64,000 nt of DNA, taken from NCBI GenBank assembly GCA_021769555.1, contig JAETSR010000004.1, positions 1-64,000 on the forward strand, given 5' to 3'. Below the pieces are notes generated by a model. The model worked only from the letters and a program-made list of their open reading frames with translations, was not told where the DNA came from and searched no databases. Positions 1 to 9,702 of this stretch are shown piece after piece. Position 1 is the stretch's first letter, and each line of letters opens with the position of its first letter. The stretch is from Clostridiaceae bacterium (GTDB lineage: Bacteria > Bacillota > Clostridia > Oscillospirales > Acutalibacteraceae). The translations under genes were made by a program, and so were the position numbers.

Positions 1-78
1 TTTTAGATTCTCGTGCGGCGCTGTTTTGCCGCCGAGTGGAAGTTATTTATATACTGTAATACCGGGTGTTTGGGCATG

Positions 79-112
79 AAAACAGCCGCTTCAGGCATTT
101 GCCTGAAGCGGC
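79..112 (-). terminator. Rho-independent terminator of the radC-uvrB-uvrA operon
   Basis: A perfect 12-bp stem (85-96 with 101-112) closes a 4-nt loop. Read on the minus strand it is followed by TGTTTT. It lies 40 bp past the stop of the last gene of the minus-strand operon. Bases 1-78 at the window edge hold only a second small GC-rich hairpin (about 16-33) and no gene I can support. Confidence 0.75.
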
Positions 113-152
113 CAAATAATTCTAAATGAAACTCCAACAATCCCGCGGTGGG

Positions 153-908
153 CTACACCAAAAGACCCACCCGCCCATCGGGGCCGATTATGCAGGGCTC
201 CTGCCCCGCCAGATAGGCATACTCCGGCAGCCGCGACATTAGATTTCTGAGCATACAAAGCAGCACAGGATGAAGCTCCTTATCCTGTTCACTGTGCATT
301 ACGTAGGTGCGCCGGAGCTTCTTCTCCAACTCCGCGCGGTGCTTATCTATCTCAGGCAGAGCAAGCTCCAGGGGCATTTCAGACAGGCAGAGCCAGAAAT
401 ACCAGAGGGAAAACCATGGGCGCTTTTTCTCGCCTGCATGACGGTTGTAGTTGTCTATCCTGCTCTTAATCCACCCGGTATCATCAGGCGCGGCGGCACA
501 CAGAAATCTCAGCACCACCAGCGAAGTGTCAAAGCATTCGCCTACGCCGTCGTCACCCCAGCCGAAGCAGGTGGTCTTCAGCCGTTCAAAGGTCCGGTCT
601 CTCATGAATATCACCCGGGGGTCCTCCGGCGCCAGCAGACATAGGAGCCGCAGTATCTCAAGCTCATATATATTCCCGGCCAGTATCACGGTCCGGGGCT
701 TCTGGCTCATAAGGCTTTTCAGTTCTATGCCCTTTGGCGGGATATAAAAAATCGGGTACAGTCCGCGGCTGCTGCCGGGTCCAATAGGCACGTCCGGCCC
801 GGCCGCCTCAAGGAACTCTGTAACAATAGCCTTGCGCTCTTTTTCGGTGATGGCCTCGCCCTTTATCATGCGGTAGTTTGTCTCTATAGCGGTATGGTAT
901 ACGTTCAT
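153..908 (-). CDS. Hypothetical protein, last gene of the uvr operon
   Basis: This 251-residue protein is not one I recognise. The start at 908 is chosen because AAGGAGGA lies 6-8 bases upstream and the longer frame would run into uvrA. It is soluble-looking, with no signal peptide or membrane segment. The middle carries helices rich in Leu and Cys, and a W-F-S-L-W-Y-F-W aromatic patch sits near residue 165. The C-terminal half is helical and charged. It follows uvrA by 76 bp and precedes the operon terminator, so it is probably co-expressed with excision-repair genes. No function is assigned. Confidence 0.8.
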   Translation of the reverse strand: MNVYHTAIETNYRMIKGEAITEKERKAIVTEFLEAAGPDVPIGPGSSRGLYPIFYIPPKGIELKSLMSQKPRTVILAGNIYELEILRLLCLLAPEDPRVIFMRDRTFERLKTTCFGWGDDGVGECFDTSLVVLRFLCAAAPDDTGWIKSRIDNYNRHAGEKKRPWFSLWYFWLCLSEMPLELALPEIDKHRAELEKKLRRTYVMHSEQDKELHPVLLCMLRNLMSRLPEYAYLAGQEPCIIGPDGRVGLLV

Positions 909-984
909 GCTTATTTCCTCCTTACAGTGTACTCTGTTATCGTCTTCCACAGGCGCGTCCGGGAGCAGTCCGGCATTTCCTCTC

Positions 985-3813
985 TTATACACCCAGCAGC
1001 GGCCGCAGATACTGCCCGGTATAGCTTCCATCCACCAGGGCTACCTCTTCCGGAGTGCCTTGGGCCACTATGGTGCCGCCCCGGTTGCCGCCCTCGGGGC
1101 CCAGGTCGATAATATGGTCGGCGGTCTTTATCAAATCAAGATTGTGCTCGATGACCACCACGGAGTTGCCCTTATCCACAAGCTGCTGTAAAACTTCGAT
1201 GAGCTTGTGAACGTCCGCAATATGCAGACCGGTGGTGGGCTCGTCCAGAATATATATGGTCTTGCCCGTGGGGCGGCGGGAGAGCTCTGTGGCGAGCTTT
1301 ACCCGCTGGGCCTCGCCTCCGGAGAGGGTGGTGGCGGGCTGGCCTATCTTCACGTAGCCCAGGCCCACATCAAACAGGGTCTGAAGCTTCCGCGCGAGAC
1401 GGGGCAGGTCCCTAAAGAAGTCCAGGCCCTCTTCAACGGTCATCTCAAGCACATCGTATATGCTCTTGCCCTTGTACTTTACCTCCAGGGTCTCCCTATT
1501 ATACCTATGGCCCTTGCACACCTCGCAGGGCACATAAACGTCCGGCAGAAAGTGCATCTCTATGCGGATTATGCCGTCGCCCTGGCAGGCCTCGCAGCGC
1601 CCGCCCTTTACGTTGAAGCTGAACCGGCCGGGGCCGAAGCCCCTGAGATTTGCCTCCTGGGTGCTGGCGTACAGGTCCCTTATGTCGTTAAAGAGCCCGG
1701 TATAGGTGGCCGGGTTGGAGCGGGGGGTGCGGCCGATGGGGGACTGGTCTATCTGTATCACCTTGTCAAGGTGCTCAAGGCCCCTTATCTCCTTATGAGA
1801 CCCCGCAAAGGTATGGGCGCGGTTAAGCTCGGCGGCCAGCTTCTTATAGAGTATCTCGTTTATCAGGGAGGATTTTCCGGAACCGGACACCCCCGTTATG
1901 CACACCAGCTCGCCCAGAGGGAGCTTCACGTCCACATCCCTGAGGTTGTTCTGGCTGGCGCCGATTATCTCCAAGAATCTGCCGTTTCCCTGGCGGCGGA
2001 CCGGGGGTATCTCCACTTTCCTTTTCCCGCTGAGGTACTGGCCGGTGATGGACTCCTTGCACTTCATAATGCCCTTCACAGGCCCTGAGTATATCACCCT
2101 GCCGCCGTGTACGCCGGCCCCGGGGCCGATGTCAACGATATAATCGGACTCCCGCATGGTCTCCTCGTCGTGCTCTACCACAATCACCGTATTGCCAAGG
2201 TCGCGAAGGCGTTTCAGTGTGCCTAAGAGCTTGCTGTTGTCCCGCTGGTGCAGGCCTATGGAGGGCTCGTCCAGAATGTACAGCACGCCCATTAGAGAGG
2301 AGCCTATCTGGGTGGCAAGGCGTATGCGCTGGCTCTCGCCGCCGGAGAGGGTGCCCGAGGACCGGGAGAGGGTCAGGTACTCAAGGCCCACGCTCTGCAA
2401 AAAGCCCAGCCGGGACTTTATCTCCTTAACGATGGGCGCGGCTATGAGCTTTTCACGCTCCGTGAGCTCCAGCGCCCCCACAAACTCCAGGGCCTCGGTC
2501 ACGGACTTGTCGCAGAAGTCCGCGATATTCACCCCGCCCACTGTGACTGCCAGGCTCTCCGGGGAGAGGCGCTTGCCGTGGCACTCGTCGCAGGGGACGG
2601 CGCTCATATAGGTCTCTATCTCGGCCTTTATCCAGTTGGAGGAGGTCTCCTTATAGCGGCGCTCCAGGTTGTTGATGACGCCCTCAAATGCCGCCATATA
2701 TGAGCTGCCCCTGCCGTACTCGCCCATGCGGGTGAGCTTTATCTTCTCCCCCTTGGTGCCGTATAAAAGCACGTCCACTATCTCCTTGGGCAGGTCGCCG
2801 ATTGGGGTGTCCAGGGAGAATTTGTAGTGCTCCGAGAGGCCCTGCATGTACATGGTGGCTATGGTGCTGCCCTCCATGGCCCAGCCGCTGGCCTTGAGGC
2901 CGCCCTTGCGTATGGAGAGCTTCTTGTCGGGTATGATAAGGGCCGGGTCTATGCGCATGAAAACTCCCAGGCCCGTGCACTTCTTGCAGGCCCCGAAGGG
3001 GTTATTGAAGGAGAACATCCGGGGGGTGAGCTCGTCCACGCTGACTCCGTGCTCCGGACATGCGTAGTTCTGGGAAAAGGTGATGTCCTCGCCGTCTATA
3101 ATATTCACTATCACTATGCCGCCTGTGAGCCCCGAGGCAACTTCAATAGAGTCCGCAAGGCGGGAGCGGATGTCCTCATGGACCACAAGGCGGTCCACAA
3201 CTATCTCAATATTGTGCTTCTGGTTTTTGTTCAGCTGTATGGGCTCGCCCAGGTCATACAGCAGGCCGTCCACCCTGGCGCGCACAAAGCCGCCCCTTCT
3301 TGCGGCGTCGAACTCCTTCACGTGCTCGCCCTTCCTGCCGCGGACCACCGGGGCCAGCACCTGTAATTTTGTCTTCTCCGGAAGGGCCAGCACCTGGTCC
3401 ACAATCTGGTCGATGGTCTGCTGCTTTATCTCCCTGCCGCATATGGGGCAGTGGGGTATGCCTATCCTCGCGTACAGAAGCCGAAGGTAGTCGTATATCT
3501 CCGTCACCGTGCCGACGGTTGACCGGGGGTTCTTTGAGGTGGTCTTCTGGTCGATGGATATGGCCGGGGACAGGCCGTCTATTTTGTCCACGTCCGGTTT
3601 TTCCATCTGCCCCAGGAACATCCGGGCATAAGAAGACAAACTCTCCACGTACCGCCGCTGTCCCTCGGCATATATCGTGTCAAAGGCCAGAGAGGACTTT
3701 CCAGAACCGGAAAGGCCGGTCAGCACCACCAGCTTGTCCCGGGGGATAGTAACGTCTATATCTTTCAGGTTGTGCTCGCGGGCTCCGCGGACTTCTATCT
3801 TGTCAAGGCTCAT
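985..3813 (-). CDS. uvrA: Excinuclease ABC subunit A
   Basis: UvrA is the damage-sensing ATPase of nucleotide excision repair; as a dimer it loads UvrB onto lesions. The 942-residue length is normal for the family. Two ABC ATPase modules are visible, with Walker A motifs GLSGSGKSS near residue 31 and GVSGSGKSS near residue 640, and signatures LSGGESQR and LSGGEAQR. Zinc-binding CxxC pairs are present (CPIC, CKKC, CEAC/CEVC). The start follows GAGGATGA. It sits in the same minus-strand operon as uvrB but is separated from it by four accessory genes, while most genomes place uvrA next to uvrB. Nothing is truncated. Confidence 0.98.
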   Translation of the reverse strand: MSLDKIEVRGAREHNLKDIDVTIPRDKLVVLTGLSGSGKSSLAFDTIYAEGQRRYVESLSSYARMFLGQMEKPDVDKIDGLSPAISIDQKTTSKNPRSTVGTVTEIYDYLRLLYARIGIPHCPICGREIKQQTIDQIVDQVLALPEKTKLQVLAPVVRGRKGEHVKEFDAARRGGFVRARVDGLLYDLGEPIQLNKNQKHNIEIVVDRLVVHEDIRSRLADSIEVASGLTGGIVIVNIIDGEDITFSQNYACPEHGVSVDELTPRMFSFNNPFGACKKCTGLGVFMRIDPALIIPDKKLSIRKGGLKASGWAMEGSTIATMYMQGLSEHYKFSLDTPIGDLPKEIVDVLLYGTKGEKIKLTRMGEYGRGSSYMAAFEGVINNLERRYKETSSNWIKAEIETYMSAVPCDECHGKRLSPESLAVTVGGVNIADFCDKSVTEALEFVGALELTEREKLIAAPIVKEIKSRLGFLQSVGLEYLTLSRSSGTLSGGESQRIRLATQIGSSLMGVLYILDEPSIGLHQRDNSKLLGTLKRLRDLGNTVIVVEHDEETMRESDYIVDIGPGAGVHGGRVIYSGPVKGIMKCKESITGQYLSGKRKVEIPPVRRQGNGRFLEIIGASQNNLRDVDVKLPLGELVCITGVSGSGKSSLINEILYKKLAAELNRAHTFAGSHKEIRGLEHLDKVIQIDQSPIGRTPRSNPATYTGLFNDIRDLYASTQEANLRGFGPGRFSFNVKGGRCEACQGDGIIRIEMHFLPDVYVPCEVCKGHRYNRETLEVKYKGKSIYDVLEMTVEEGLDFFRDLPRLARKLQTLFDVGLGYVKIGQPATTLSGGEAQRVKLATELSRRPTGKTIYILDEPTTGLHIADVHKLIEVLQQLVDKGNSVVVIEHNLDLIKTADHIIDLGPEGGNRGGTIVAQGTPEEVALVDGSYTGQYLRPLLGV

Positions 3814-3827
3814 TTTATATCATCCTC

Positions 3828-4373
3828 TTATTCAATTATTTCCGGGCTGCCGCCCAGAATTTTTATGGCCTGGGCGTTAGTAAGGCAAATTTTTCCCTCC
3901 GGCAGTTGCCCTGCGGGGGAGCCGCTCTCACAGTGCACGTCAAGCTTTTGAGGCAGATATCCGAGATTTCCCGGAAGGTTTCCGGCGGAGATGATACTCC
4001 CGGCACTTACGCCCACATAGACAAGCCCCTGCTCCAGCGCCGCATCCAGCGAGCGGTCAAAGCCCACGGCCTTTATCCGCTTCAGGAGATACTCAGTGGA
4101 GCCGCCGCAGAAGTACACCGTGTCGTACCCGGAGAGCTCGTCCGTTGACATGGGGCGGTCCAGGTCAAAGTCGGTTATGTGCTCCGGGAGCACTCCCGCG
4201 CCCAGAAGGTCTCCCCGGCACTTGGGAAGCACCGCCTTGGCGTCCTCGTCGATGGCGGCGGTGGGTATGAACAGCGCCCGGGCCTCCCTGGCGGGCTTTT
4301 CCAGGAGGTCCAAAAAGCAGCGCTGTACGGCGGGGTTCTCAAAGCCCGCTGATGTGAGCAGTATTTTCTTCAT
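3828..4373 (-). CDS. Peptidase E-like protein (family S51)
   Basis: The 181-residue protein resembles family S51 (dipeptidase E / cyanophycinase fold). The nucleophile elbow GVSAGS carries the predicted catalytic Ser123. FCGGST (about 88-93) is the conserved oxyanion-side glycine turn, and His147 is a possible third member of the triad. The start at 4373 has AAGGAG upstream and avoids overlap with the nitroreductase stop at 4378. It is somewhat shorter than E. coli PepE (about 229 residues), mainly at the C-terminus, so substrate range may differ. Asp-peptide hydrolysis is a family expectation, not shown here. Confidence 0.85.
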   Translation of the reverse strand: MKKILLTSAGFENPAVQRCFLDLLEKPAREARALFIPTAAIDEDAKAVLPKCRGDLLGAGVLPEHITDFDLDRPMSTDELSGYDTVYFCGGSTEYLLKRIKAVGFDRSLDAALEQGLVYVGVSAGSIISAGNLPGNLGYLPQKLDVHCESGSPAGQLPEGKICLTNAQAIKILGGSPEIIE

Positions 4374-4377
4374 AGGC

Positions 4378-4911
4378 TTACTCCTTTCCAAATCCATTGA
4401 ACCAGGCCCGCTCCTCAAACGCCTGCTTCTTCGGCCCCGCGCCCGGCTCCCGGGCGGCCTTTCCCACAGGCAACAGGCAGACTATCCTGTATTCCTCCGG
4501 CACGCCCAAAATCTCCGCAAGCTTCAAATCTATCCTGTCCAAGTCCGTGATATGCCCCTCATACCAGCAGCTCTCATAGCCCAGGGCCTTTATTGCCAGA
4601 AGCATGTTCTCGATAGCCGCCGAGTAATCCTGCACGCTGTAGCACCTATCCCTATAGGCGATTATTTCCCGGGTGAGCACCAGTATGGCGGCAGGGGCGG
4701 TCTCGGCTATGGGCGGGTCTATAGTGTCCTTAAGCCTTTTAAGGAGCTCCGGGTCGTCCACGGCGATAAGGCTGGTGGTCTGCTTATTGCACCCCGAGGG
4801 CGCGGCAAGGCCCGCCTCCATTATCCTGCGCAGGTCTTCCCGGGGGACGGGAGTGTTCTCGTATGGGCCGCGATAGCTTCTTCTTGTAAGTATCAGTTCG
4901 AGTGTGTTCAT
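4378..4911 (-). CDS. Nitroreductase family protein
   Basis: This 177-residue protein belongs to the FMN-dependent nitroreductase fold. The N-terminal RRSYR motif (about 10-14) is the family's phosphate/FMN-binding signature. APSGCNKQ (about 37-44) is the second FMN contact, and the helix around AAIENMLLAIKALG is the conserved dimer core with a GYESCW turn. The likely role is NAD(P)H-dependent reduction of quinones, nitro compounds or enones; the substrate cannot be read from sequence. An AAGGAG site precedes the ATG. It lies in the uvr operon, where a detoxifying reductase next to excision repair would make sense as part of a genotoxin response (inference). Confidence 0.9.
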   Translation of the reverse strand: MNTLELILTRRSYRGPYENTPVPREDLRRIMEAGLAAPSGCNKQTTSLIAVDDPELLKRLKDTIDPPIAETAPAAILVLTREIIAYRDRCYSVQDYSAAIENMLLAIKALGYESCWYEGHITDLDRIDLKLAEILGVPEEYRIVCLLPVGKAAREPGAGPKKQAFEERAWFNGFGKE

Positions 4912-4913
4912 AT

Positions 4914-5954
4914 TTATCTCCTTTTGCTTTTAATATCCGTGAGCCTGAGCTCTGCAAGTTTTTGCAGAAGGGCCAGCTCATCCCTGCCGGGGTTTACAAA
5001 CCGAAGGGTGGTGCGGCACACGCTCTCAAGCTCCCTGCCGCATATTATCTTCGCTGTGCCCCCCGGGCAGGAGCCGCAGCGTTCGCATATGTCCGCATGG
5101 GCCCAGCAGAGCTCCTTTTCACGGGGGCCCAGCGGCGGGTTCTCAAGCCAATTTGAGCCGCTGTCGTCAGTCCAGACAGTCAGAGGGGCAAATGATGCCT
5201 CGTCCCCGGTGCCATTAACAAGCATATAGAATACCGGCTCTTCAAGATACGATATCTCCCAGTAATACTGTCCTGCCCAGTAGCCGCCGCTCCTCTTGAA
5301 AGCCACGCCCTTACCGCGCAGAAAAGATAGAAACTCCAGCACATTCTCACTGCTGTCAGCCGGGAAAGTCTCGCGGACAAGAGTTTCCGGGGAAATATAA
5401 CGCCCCCGATATTCCTCCTTCGCCCGGGCCGTATGCTCCCTGACAAAATCAGTCTTCTGCCGGGTGTACTCGTCCCTGTCGTGCTCATACTGTTTCCAGA
5501 GCCCCAGTTTCAGGCGCTCGTACTCTTTCGCCAAGTCCTGGTGTTCGTTGAGATAATCCCTGAAGTACGGCTCATCGTGGTCGCCCAGGAGCCTCAGGTG
5601 CAGGTGGAACACCTGCTCCGCAAAGCCCTCGGGGGTATAGCCCTTGTTAAAGTCCACCCTATCGCCGACCTGGGACATGCAGATATATCCCGCCGCTTTC
5701 AGCGCCTTGTCTGCCTTGCTCAGGGCGGCCATGTCCGGTGCCTCTATCAGGATGTCTATAATGGGCTTGGCCCATATGCCATTTATGGCTGTGCTGCCGA
5801 TATGGTGAAGCTCCAGGCCTGGGGAGAGTATGCTGCGGAGCGTCCGCGCCTCATCCTCGTACCACTCTGCCCAGCAGTCCTTGTGCTCGGTCAGAAATAT
5901 GGGGAACAGCTCCCACAGCTCTTCCAGTGTCATTTCAGACAGCGGCTTTCCCAT
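4914..5954 (-). CDS. GrpB-family nucleotidyltransferase-like protein with extra C-terminal domain
   Basis: Residues about 1-175 match the GrpB/UPF0157 nucleotidyltransferase-like family: the HHIGSTAI and AKPIIDI motifs correspond to the usual GST(S/A) and DxD-type core, followed by the R-D-Y-L region. Residues about 190-346 form a separate domain I cannot name. It has an aromatic strand rich in Tyr and Trp and then a Cys-rich stretch (CWAHADICERC-x-SC and later two more Cys) that could bind metal. ATG at 5954 is preferred because GGAGG lies 7 bases upstream; ATG at 5960 would have a 1-base spacing and overlap the previous stop. The function is unknown. Confidence 0.8.
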   Translation of the reverse strand: MGKPLSEMTLEELWELFPIFLTEHKDCWAEWYEDEARTLRSILSPGLELHHIGSTAINGIWAKPIIDILIEAPDMAALSKADKALKAAGYICMSQVGDRVDFNKGYTPEGFAEQVFHLHLRLLGDHDEPYFRDYLNEHQDLAKEYERLKLGLWKQYEHDRDEYTRQKTDFVREHTARAKEEYRGRYISPETLVRETFPADSSENVLEFLSFLRGKGVAFKRSGGYWAGQYYWEISYLEEPVFYMLVNGTGDEASFAPLTVWTDDSGSNWLENPPLGPREKELCWAHADICERCGSCPGGTAKIICGRELESVCRTTLRFVNPGRDELALLQKLAELRLTDIKSKRR

Positions 5955-5956
5955 GC

Positions 5957-6721
5957 TCATCCCTCCTTCTTCTTGGCCGACACACATACCGACGCCGGTC
6001 GGAACCCGCATTTCCAGGCGATGTTCTGGGAGTGGATATTGCTGAGGCTGGTGCCGTAAAAAGGCACGGCGCCCCGGCGCTCCACCTCATGACAGAGGTT
6101 CTCCACCAAAAGGGAGCCCAGCCCCCGGCCCCGGTAACCGGGTAGTACGTCAATGCCAATCTGCCAGAGGGTATGGCTGTCGGCGCTGGCCCCGGCCATA
6201 GCGGCGGGCCTGTCCCCTTCCAGCGCCAGCAGTGCCAGCATATCGGGCCGGGCGGGATTCTCGACCGTTTGCAGGGCGTTGGGCCAGGCTTCGTTGGGGT
6301 AATAGGCCCCTATCTCCCGCCGTTCCAGCCATTTCAGGCTGAACCCCTCCGGGGCACCCGCAGGCGCAAAGCCCCGGGTGGGCAGATAGTGGTGGAAGGT
6401 CTGGGTCAGGGCATAGCCATAGGGGGACAAAATTTCAGCCAGCCTCTGCATACGGGGGAACTCCATCAGCCAGTGGGGCTCGTCCGCATCCCCCGCCCAC
6501 TGCCGCAGGGCAGGCCAAAGCCCTTCCTCCGCCATGATGACAGCGGCCGTGCCGGTGGTGACCAGCTCGAAAAAGGGGAGCTTGTCTGAGTAGGCCCGCC
6601 GCCCGGGGTTCAGGGCCGGGGGCGTGAAGATAAGCCCTCCGGCCCAGAGGGCCTCGGGGGTGGTGTTAAAGTCAACGGCCAGCTGGTTATAGGCGGTATC
6701 GAAAATATCCTCTTTTGTCAT
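5957..6721 (-). CDS. GNAT family N-acetyltransferase
   Basis: The 254-residue protein ends in a GNAT domain. Strand beta4 plus the acetyl-CoA loop is visible as QIGIDVLPGYRGRGLG (about residues 187-202), with the helix that follows and the closing N-I-A-W-K-C-G-F segment. The N-terminal half (about 1-130) is a second, more degenerate lobe, a layout seen in two-lobed GNAT proteins. The acceptor is unknown. Its ATG overlaps the uvrB stop (TAATG) and a GGAGAGG site lies just upstream, so it is translated from the uvrB transcript. Confidence 0.87.
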   Translation of the reverse strand: MTKEDIFDTAYNQLAVDFNTTPEALWAGGLIFTPPALNPGRRAYSDKLPFFELVTTGTAAVIMAEEGLWPALRQWAGDADEPHWLMEFPRMQRLAEILSPYGYALTQTFHHYLPTRGFAPAGAPEGFSLKWLERREIGAYYPNEAWPNALQTVENPARPDMLALLALEGDRPAAMAGASADSHTLWQIGIDVLPGYRGRGLGSLLVENLCHEVERRGAVPFYGTSLSNIHSQNIAWKCGFRPASVCVSAKKKEG

Positions 6722-8715
6722 TATCCTCTCCTCCTCCTTGGCACCGGCGCGTGCCCTGCGCCCTGTCCCTCAAGCTCCTTTATCTTATCCCTAAGGTACG
6801 CCGCATGCTCGAACTCCAACAGCTTCGCCGCCGCCTTCATCTCCTTCTGGTAGCGCTCTATCAGCTCCCGGCGCTCAGCGGGGGTATAATGCTTCTTTTT
6901 CTTCTTTCCGTCGTCCTTATGGGTGGATATCTCAAGTATTTCGGCAACGTCCTTTTTGATGGTCTTTGGAACAATGCCGTGGTCCAGGTTGTACTTCTCC
7001 TGTATGGCCCGCCTGCGCTCTGTCTCGGTTATGGCGTACTCCATGGAGGGGGTAACGCTGTCGGCGTACATTATCACCTGGCCTTCGGCGTTGCGTGCGG
7101 CGCGGCCGATGGTCTGTATCAGGCTCCTGCCGCTTCGGAGGAAACCCTCCTTGTCCGCGTCCAGTATGGCGACCAGGGTGACCTCGGGCAGGTCCAGGCC
7201 CTCCCGCAAAAGGTTTATGCCCACCAGCACGTCAAACTCGCCCAGGCGCAAATCCCTGATTATTTCCATGCGCTCCACGGTGTCTATGTCGTGGTGCATA
7301 TATCTCACCCTGATACCGTAATTTTCCAGGTAGTTGGTCAGGTCCTCGGCCATCTTCTTTGTCAGCGTGGTGACAAGGACCCTCTCCTGCTTTTCCACCC
7401 TCAGGTTTATCTCAGAGATGAGGTCGTCTATCTGCCCGTCGGTGGGCTTTACCGTTACCTTCGGGTCCAGAAGCCCTGTGGGCCTTATGACCTGCTCCAC
7501 CACCTGGGCAGACTTGTCCAGCTCCAGGTCCCCCGGGGTGGCGCTGACGAATATGGCCTGGTTTATGTGGGAGTAGAACTCGTCAAAGTCCAGGGGCCTA
7601 TTATCATAGGCCGAGGGCAGGCGAAAGCCGTAGTCTACAAGCATTTGTTTCCTGGCGTGGTCCCCGCCGAACATCCCCCGCACCTGGGGCAGGGTCACAT
7701 GGCTCTCGTCCACAAACAGCAGATAGTCCTCCGGGAAGTAGTCCAAAAGGGTGAAGGGCGCGCTCCCCGGCTCCCTTCCCGAGAGCACCCGGGAGTAGTT
7801 CTCTATGCCTTTGCAGAAGCCTATTTCCGAGAGCATTTCTATATCGTGCCTTGTGCGCTGCTCAATGCGCTGGGCCTCAATAAGCTTGCCCTCGCCCTTA
7901 AAGTACGATACCTGCTTTTCCATCTCATCGTATATATTTGCTATTGCAGTCTCCATCTTTGTTCCCGGCACGATATAGTGGGAGGCGGGGTAAATGCCTA
8001 TGTGCTTGAGCTCCGCCGTCACCTCGCCGGTGAGGGGTATAAACTCCCTTATGCGCTCTATCTCGTCCCCGAAGAACTCCACTCGCACGGCCTTCTCGCT
8101 GGACTCGGCGGGGAATATCTCCACCACGTCCCCGCGCACCCGGAATTTATTGCGCACGAAGTTTACGTCATTGCGCTCATACTGCAGCTCCACCAGCTTT
8201 CTTAGCAGGTCGTCCCGGTTCTTCTCCATGCCCGGGCGCAGGGATATCACCATGGTCCTGTAGTCGATGGGGTCGCCAAGGCTGTATATGCAGGAGACAG
8301 AGGCGACAATGATAACGTCGCGGCGCTCGGAAAGGGCGCATGTGGCGCTGTGCCGGAGCTTGTCTATCTCGTCGTTAATGGCGCTGTCCTTCTCGATATA
8401 GGTGTCGGTCTGCACGATATACGCCTCGGGCTGATAGTAGTCGTAATAGGAGACAAAGTACTCAACCGCGTTCTCCGGGAAGAACTCCCGGAACTCGGAG
8501 CAGAGCTGTGCCGCCAGGGTCTTGTTATGGGCCAGTATCAGGGTCGGGCGGTTGAGCCGGGCTATCACATTTGCCATGGTGAAGGTCTTGCCCGAGCCGG
8601 TGACGCCCAGCAGGGTCTGTTCCTTCATGCCGGAGCTCACTCCATTAACGAGCTGGTCTATAGCCTCCGGCTGGTCGCCGGTGGGCTGAAATTTTGATGA
8701 AAGCTTGAAGTCCAT
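6721..8715 (-). CDS. uvrB: Excinuclease ABC subunit B
   Basis: UvrB is the helicase-like subunit that verifies DNA damage and recruits UvrC. The 664 residues hold the Walker A motif GVTGSGKT (about 38-45), the beta-hairpin region [10 protein letters not shown] that inserts between strands, the DESH box, the conserved [14 protein letters not shown] helicase motif and a C-terminal UVR domain (about 620-655) for UvrC contact. An AAAGGAGG ribosome site sits 8 bases before ATG. It is the second gene of the operon, 16 bp after radC, and so lies under the promoter with the LexA-like box, as expected for an SOS gene. Confidence 0.98.
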   Translation of the reverse strand: MDFKLSSKFQPTGDQPEAIDQLVNGVSSGMKEQTLLGVTGSGKTFTMANVIARLNRPTLILAHNKTLAAQLCSEFREFFPENAVEYFVSYYDYYQPEAYIVQTDTYIEKDSAINDEIDKLRHSATCALSERRDVIIVASVSCIYSLGDPIDYRTMVISLRPGMEKNRDDLLRKLVELQYERNDVNFVRNKFRVRGDVVEIFPAESSEKAVRVEFFGDEIERIREFIPLTGEVTAELKHIGIYPASHYIVPGTKMETAIANIYDEMEKQVSYFKGEGKLIEAQRIEQRTRHDIEMLSEIGFCKGIENYSRVLSGREPGSAPFTLLDYFPEDYLLFVDESHVTLPQVRGMFGGDHARKQMLVDYGFRLPSAYDNRPLDFDEFYSHINQAIFVSATPGDLELDKSAQVVEQVIRPTGLLDPKVTVKPTDGQIDDLISEINLRVEKQERVLVTTLTKKMAEDLTNYLENYGIRVRYMHHDIDTVERMEIIRDLRLGEFDVLVGINLLREGLDLPEVTLVAILDADKEGFLRSGRSLIQTIGRAARNAEGQVIMYADSVTPSMEYAITETERRRAIQEKYNLDHGIVPKTIKKDVAEILEISTHKDDGKKKKKHYTPAERRELIERYQKEMKAAAKLLEFEHAAYLRDKIKELEGQGAGHAPVPRRRRG

Positions 8716-8731
8716 CTGCAGTTCCCTCCTT

Positions 8732-9475
8732 TTATTTTCCCGGGCCCCAGCCGGATTTAGCCAGGTAGTCTGTAAGCTCCCTGGTCCCCTCTATCCCGTT
8801 TCGCCACTGGGCCAGGGCGTCGTCGGTCATGGCCTGAAGGATGCCGCTCTCCGAGAAGGAGAAGTACCCGCCGTCGGTAAGTATTATATGGTCCTTCAGG
8901 CGGACCTGAATGCAGTCCAGGGCCAGCACCAGGTGCTTTGTTGTGAGTATATCCTGCTTTGAGGGCTCGGCGCTGCCGCTTATGTGGTTGTGGGCCAGCA
9001 TGAAGCTGTCCGCGTCGTAGTCTATGCACAGGCGCACAAGCTTTCTCACATAGAGGGGCACGGCGCTCACCGCCCCCTCACAGACTATGCCCCTGTATAT
9101 CACCCTGCTGCCGATGTCCAGCAGGATGGCCCCTATGGCCTCCGTCCTTCGGCCCAGGAAGAGCGGACGGAAAAGCTCCACCGCCGTGAGCCTGTCCCCC
9201 ACCCGCTTTACGCTGTCCGTCTCCTCATCGAGGCAGGCCCTTGCCAGCTCAAGGGTCAGGCGGAGGTGCCGGGCAGTGCCCGGGTCCAGTCCCGGCACAG
9301 AGGCCATGGCCTCCTCAGGCGCGGAGAGTATATTCCTGAGGCTCCCCCAGGTGCTCCACATGAACTGTGCTGCCCGTTCAGCCTGCTCTCCGGGAATCCT
9401 GCCCTCCAGGACCTCCTTTAGCAGCTGTATCCTCCGGGCCTCCCTCGGCCCGGGCTTTTTCTTTCTTGCGGCCAT
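8732..9475 (-). CDS. radC: RadC-family JAB-domain protein
   Basis: The 247 residues match RadC/YsnA-type proteins: an N-terminal helix-hairpin-helix region (about 20-90, with the VPGLDPGTA turn) and a C-terminal JAB1/MPN-like domain with the metal motif [14 protein letters not shown]. In the family the canonical form is HNHPSG..PS..D, so the Ile in place of Pro is a minor change and all metal ligands are kept. RadC was long linked to repair, but its biochemical role is unsettled; many copies are associated with mobile DNA. Here it heads the uvrB-uvrA operon. Start chosen by GAGAGGAGG upstream. Confidence 0.92.
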   Translation of the reverse strand: MAARKKKPGPREARRIQLLKEVLEGRIPGEQAERAAQFMWSTWGSLRNILSAPEEAMASVPGLDPGTARHLRLTLELARACLDEETDSVKRVGDRLTAVELFRPLFLGRRTEAIGAILLDIGSRVIYRGIVCEGAVSAVPLYVRKLVRLCIDYDADSFMLAHNHISGSAEPSKQDILTTKHLVLALDCIQVRLKDHIILTDGGYFSFSESGILQAMTDDALAQWRNGIEGTRELTDYLAKSGWGPGK

Positions 9476-9504
9476 TTTTCGAGCCTCCTCTCCATAATAC
9501 CAAT

Positions 9505-9533
9505 ATCATAGCAAACGTATGTTTCTTTGTCAA
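9505..9533 (-). promoter_or_regulatory. Sigma-A promoter of the radC-uvrB-uvrA operon
   Basis: On the minus strand TTGACA (9528-9533) and TATGAT (9505-9510) are separated by exactly 17 bp. The -35 is perfect and the -10 has one mismatch. It lies 30 bp upstream of radC. Confidence 0.88.
9513..9524. promoter_or_regulatory. Candidate LexA (SOS) operator
   Basis: AAACGTATGTTT lies wholly inside the -35/-10 spacer of the radC-uvrB promoter, where a bound repressor would block RNA polymerase. It fits the Gram-positive LexA pattern GAAC-N4-GTTC at the central AAC/GTT positions, and a near-identical box occurs upstream of recA at 33453. No lexA gene is in the window, so the assignment is inference. 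Confidence 0.6.
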
Positions 9534-9631
9534 GCCCTAACTCCATATTGTTTGTATTATAATCAAATATAAAATCAAAATCAACGCTATATTTCCGCAA
9601 AAATTTTTGAAAGAAATATTGCGTTCACATC

Positions 9632-9660
9632 TTCCATTTTTTCTCGTTATATAGTATAAT
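9632..9660 (+). promoter_or_regulatory. Possible promoter of the SLH/L,D-transpeptidase gene
   Basis: A perfect TATAAT (9655-9660) lies 42 bp before the start codon in an AT-rich stretch. The -35 at a 17-bp spacing (TTCCAT) is poor, so an activator or another sigma factor may be involved. Confidence 0.4.
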
Positions 9661-9702
9661 TACCTATAATCATGTACTATATGTAAAAGGAGCAATGTAC
9701 CT

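Noticed and set aside
6715-8205. Long open frame on the plus strand opposite uvrB
   Set aside because: It is the antisense shadow of a GC-rich gene: biased composition, no ribosome site, no recognisable domain, and uvrB is certain.
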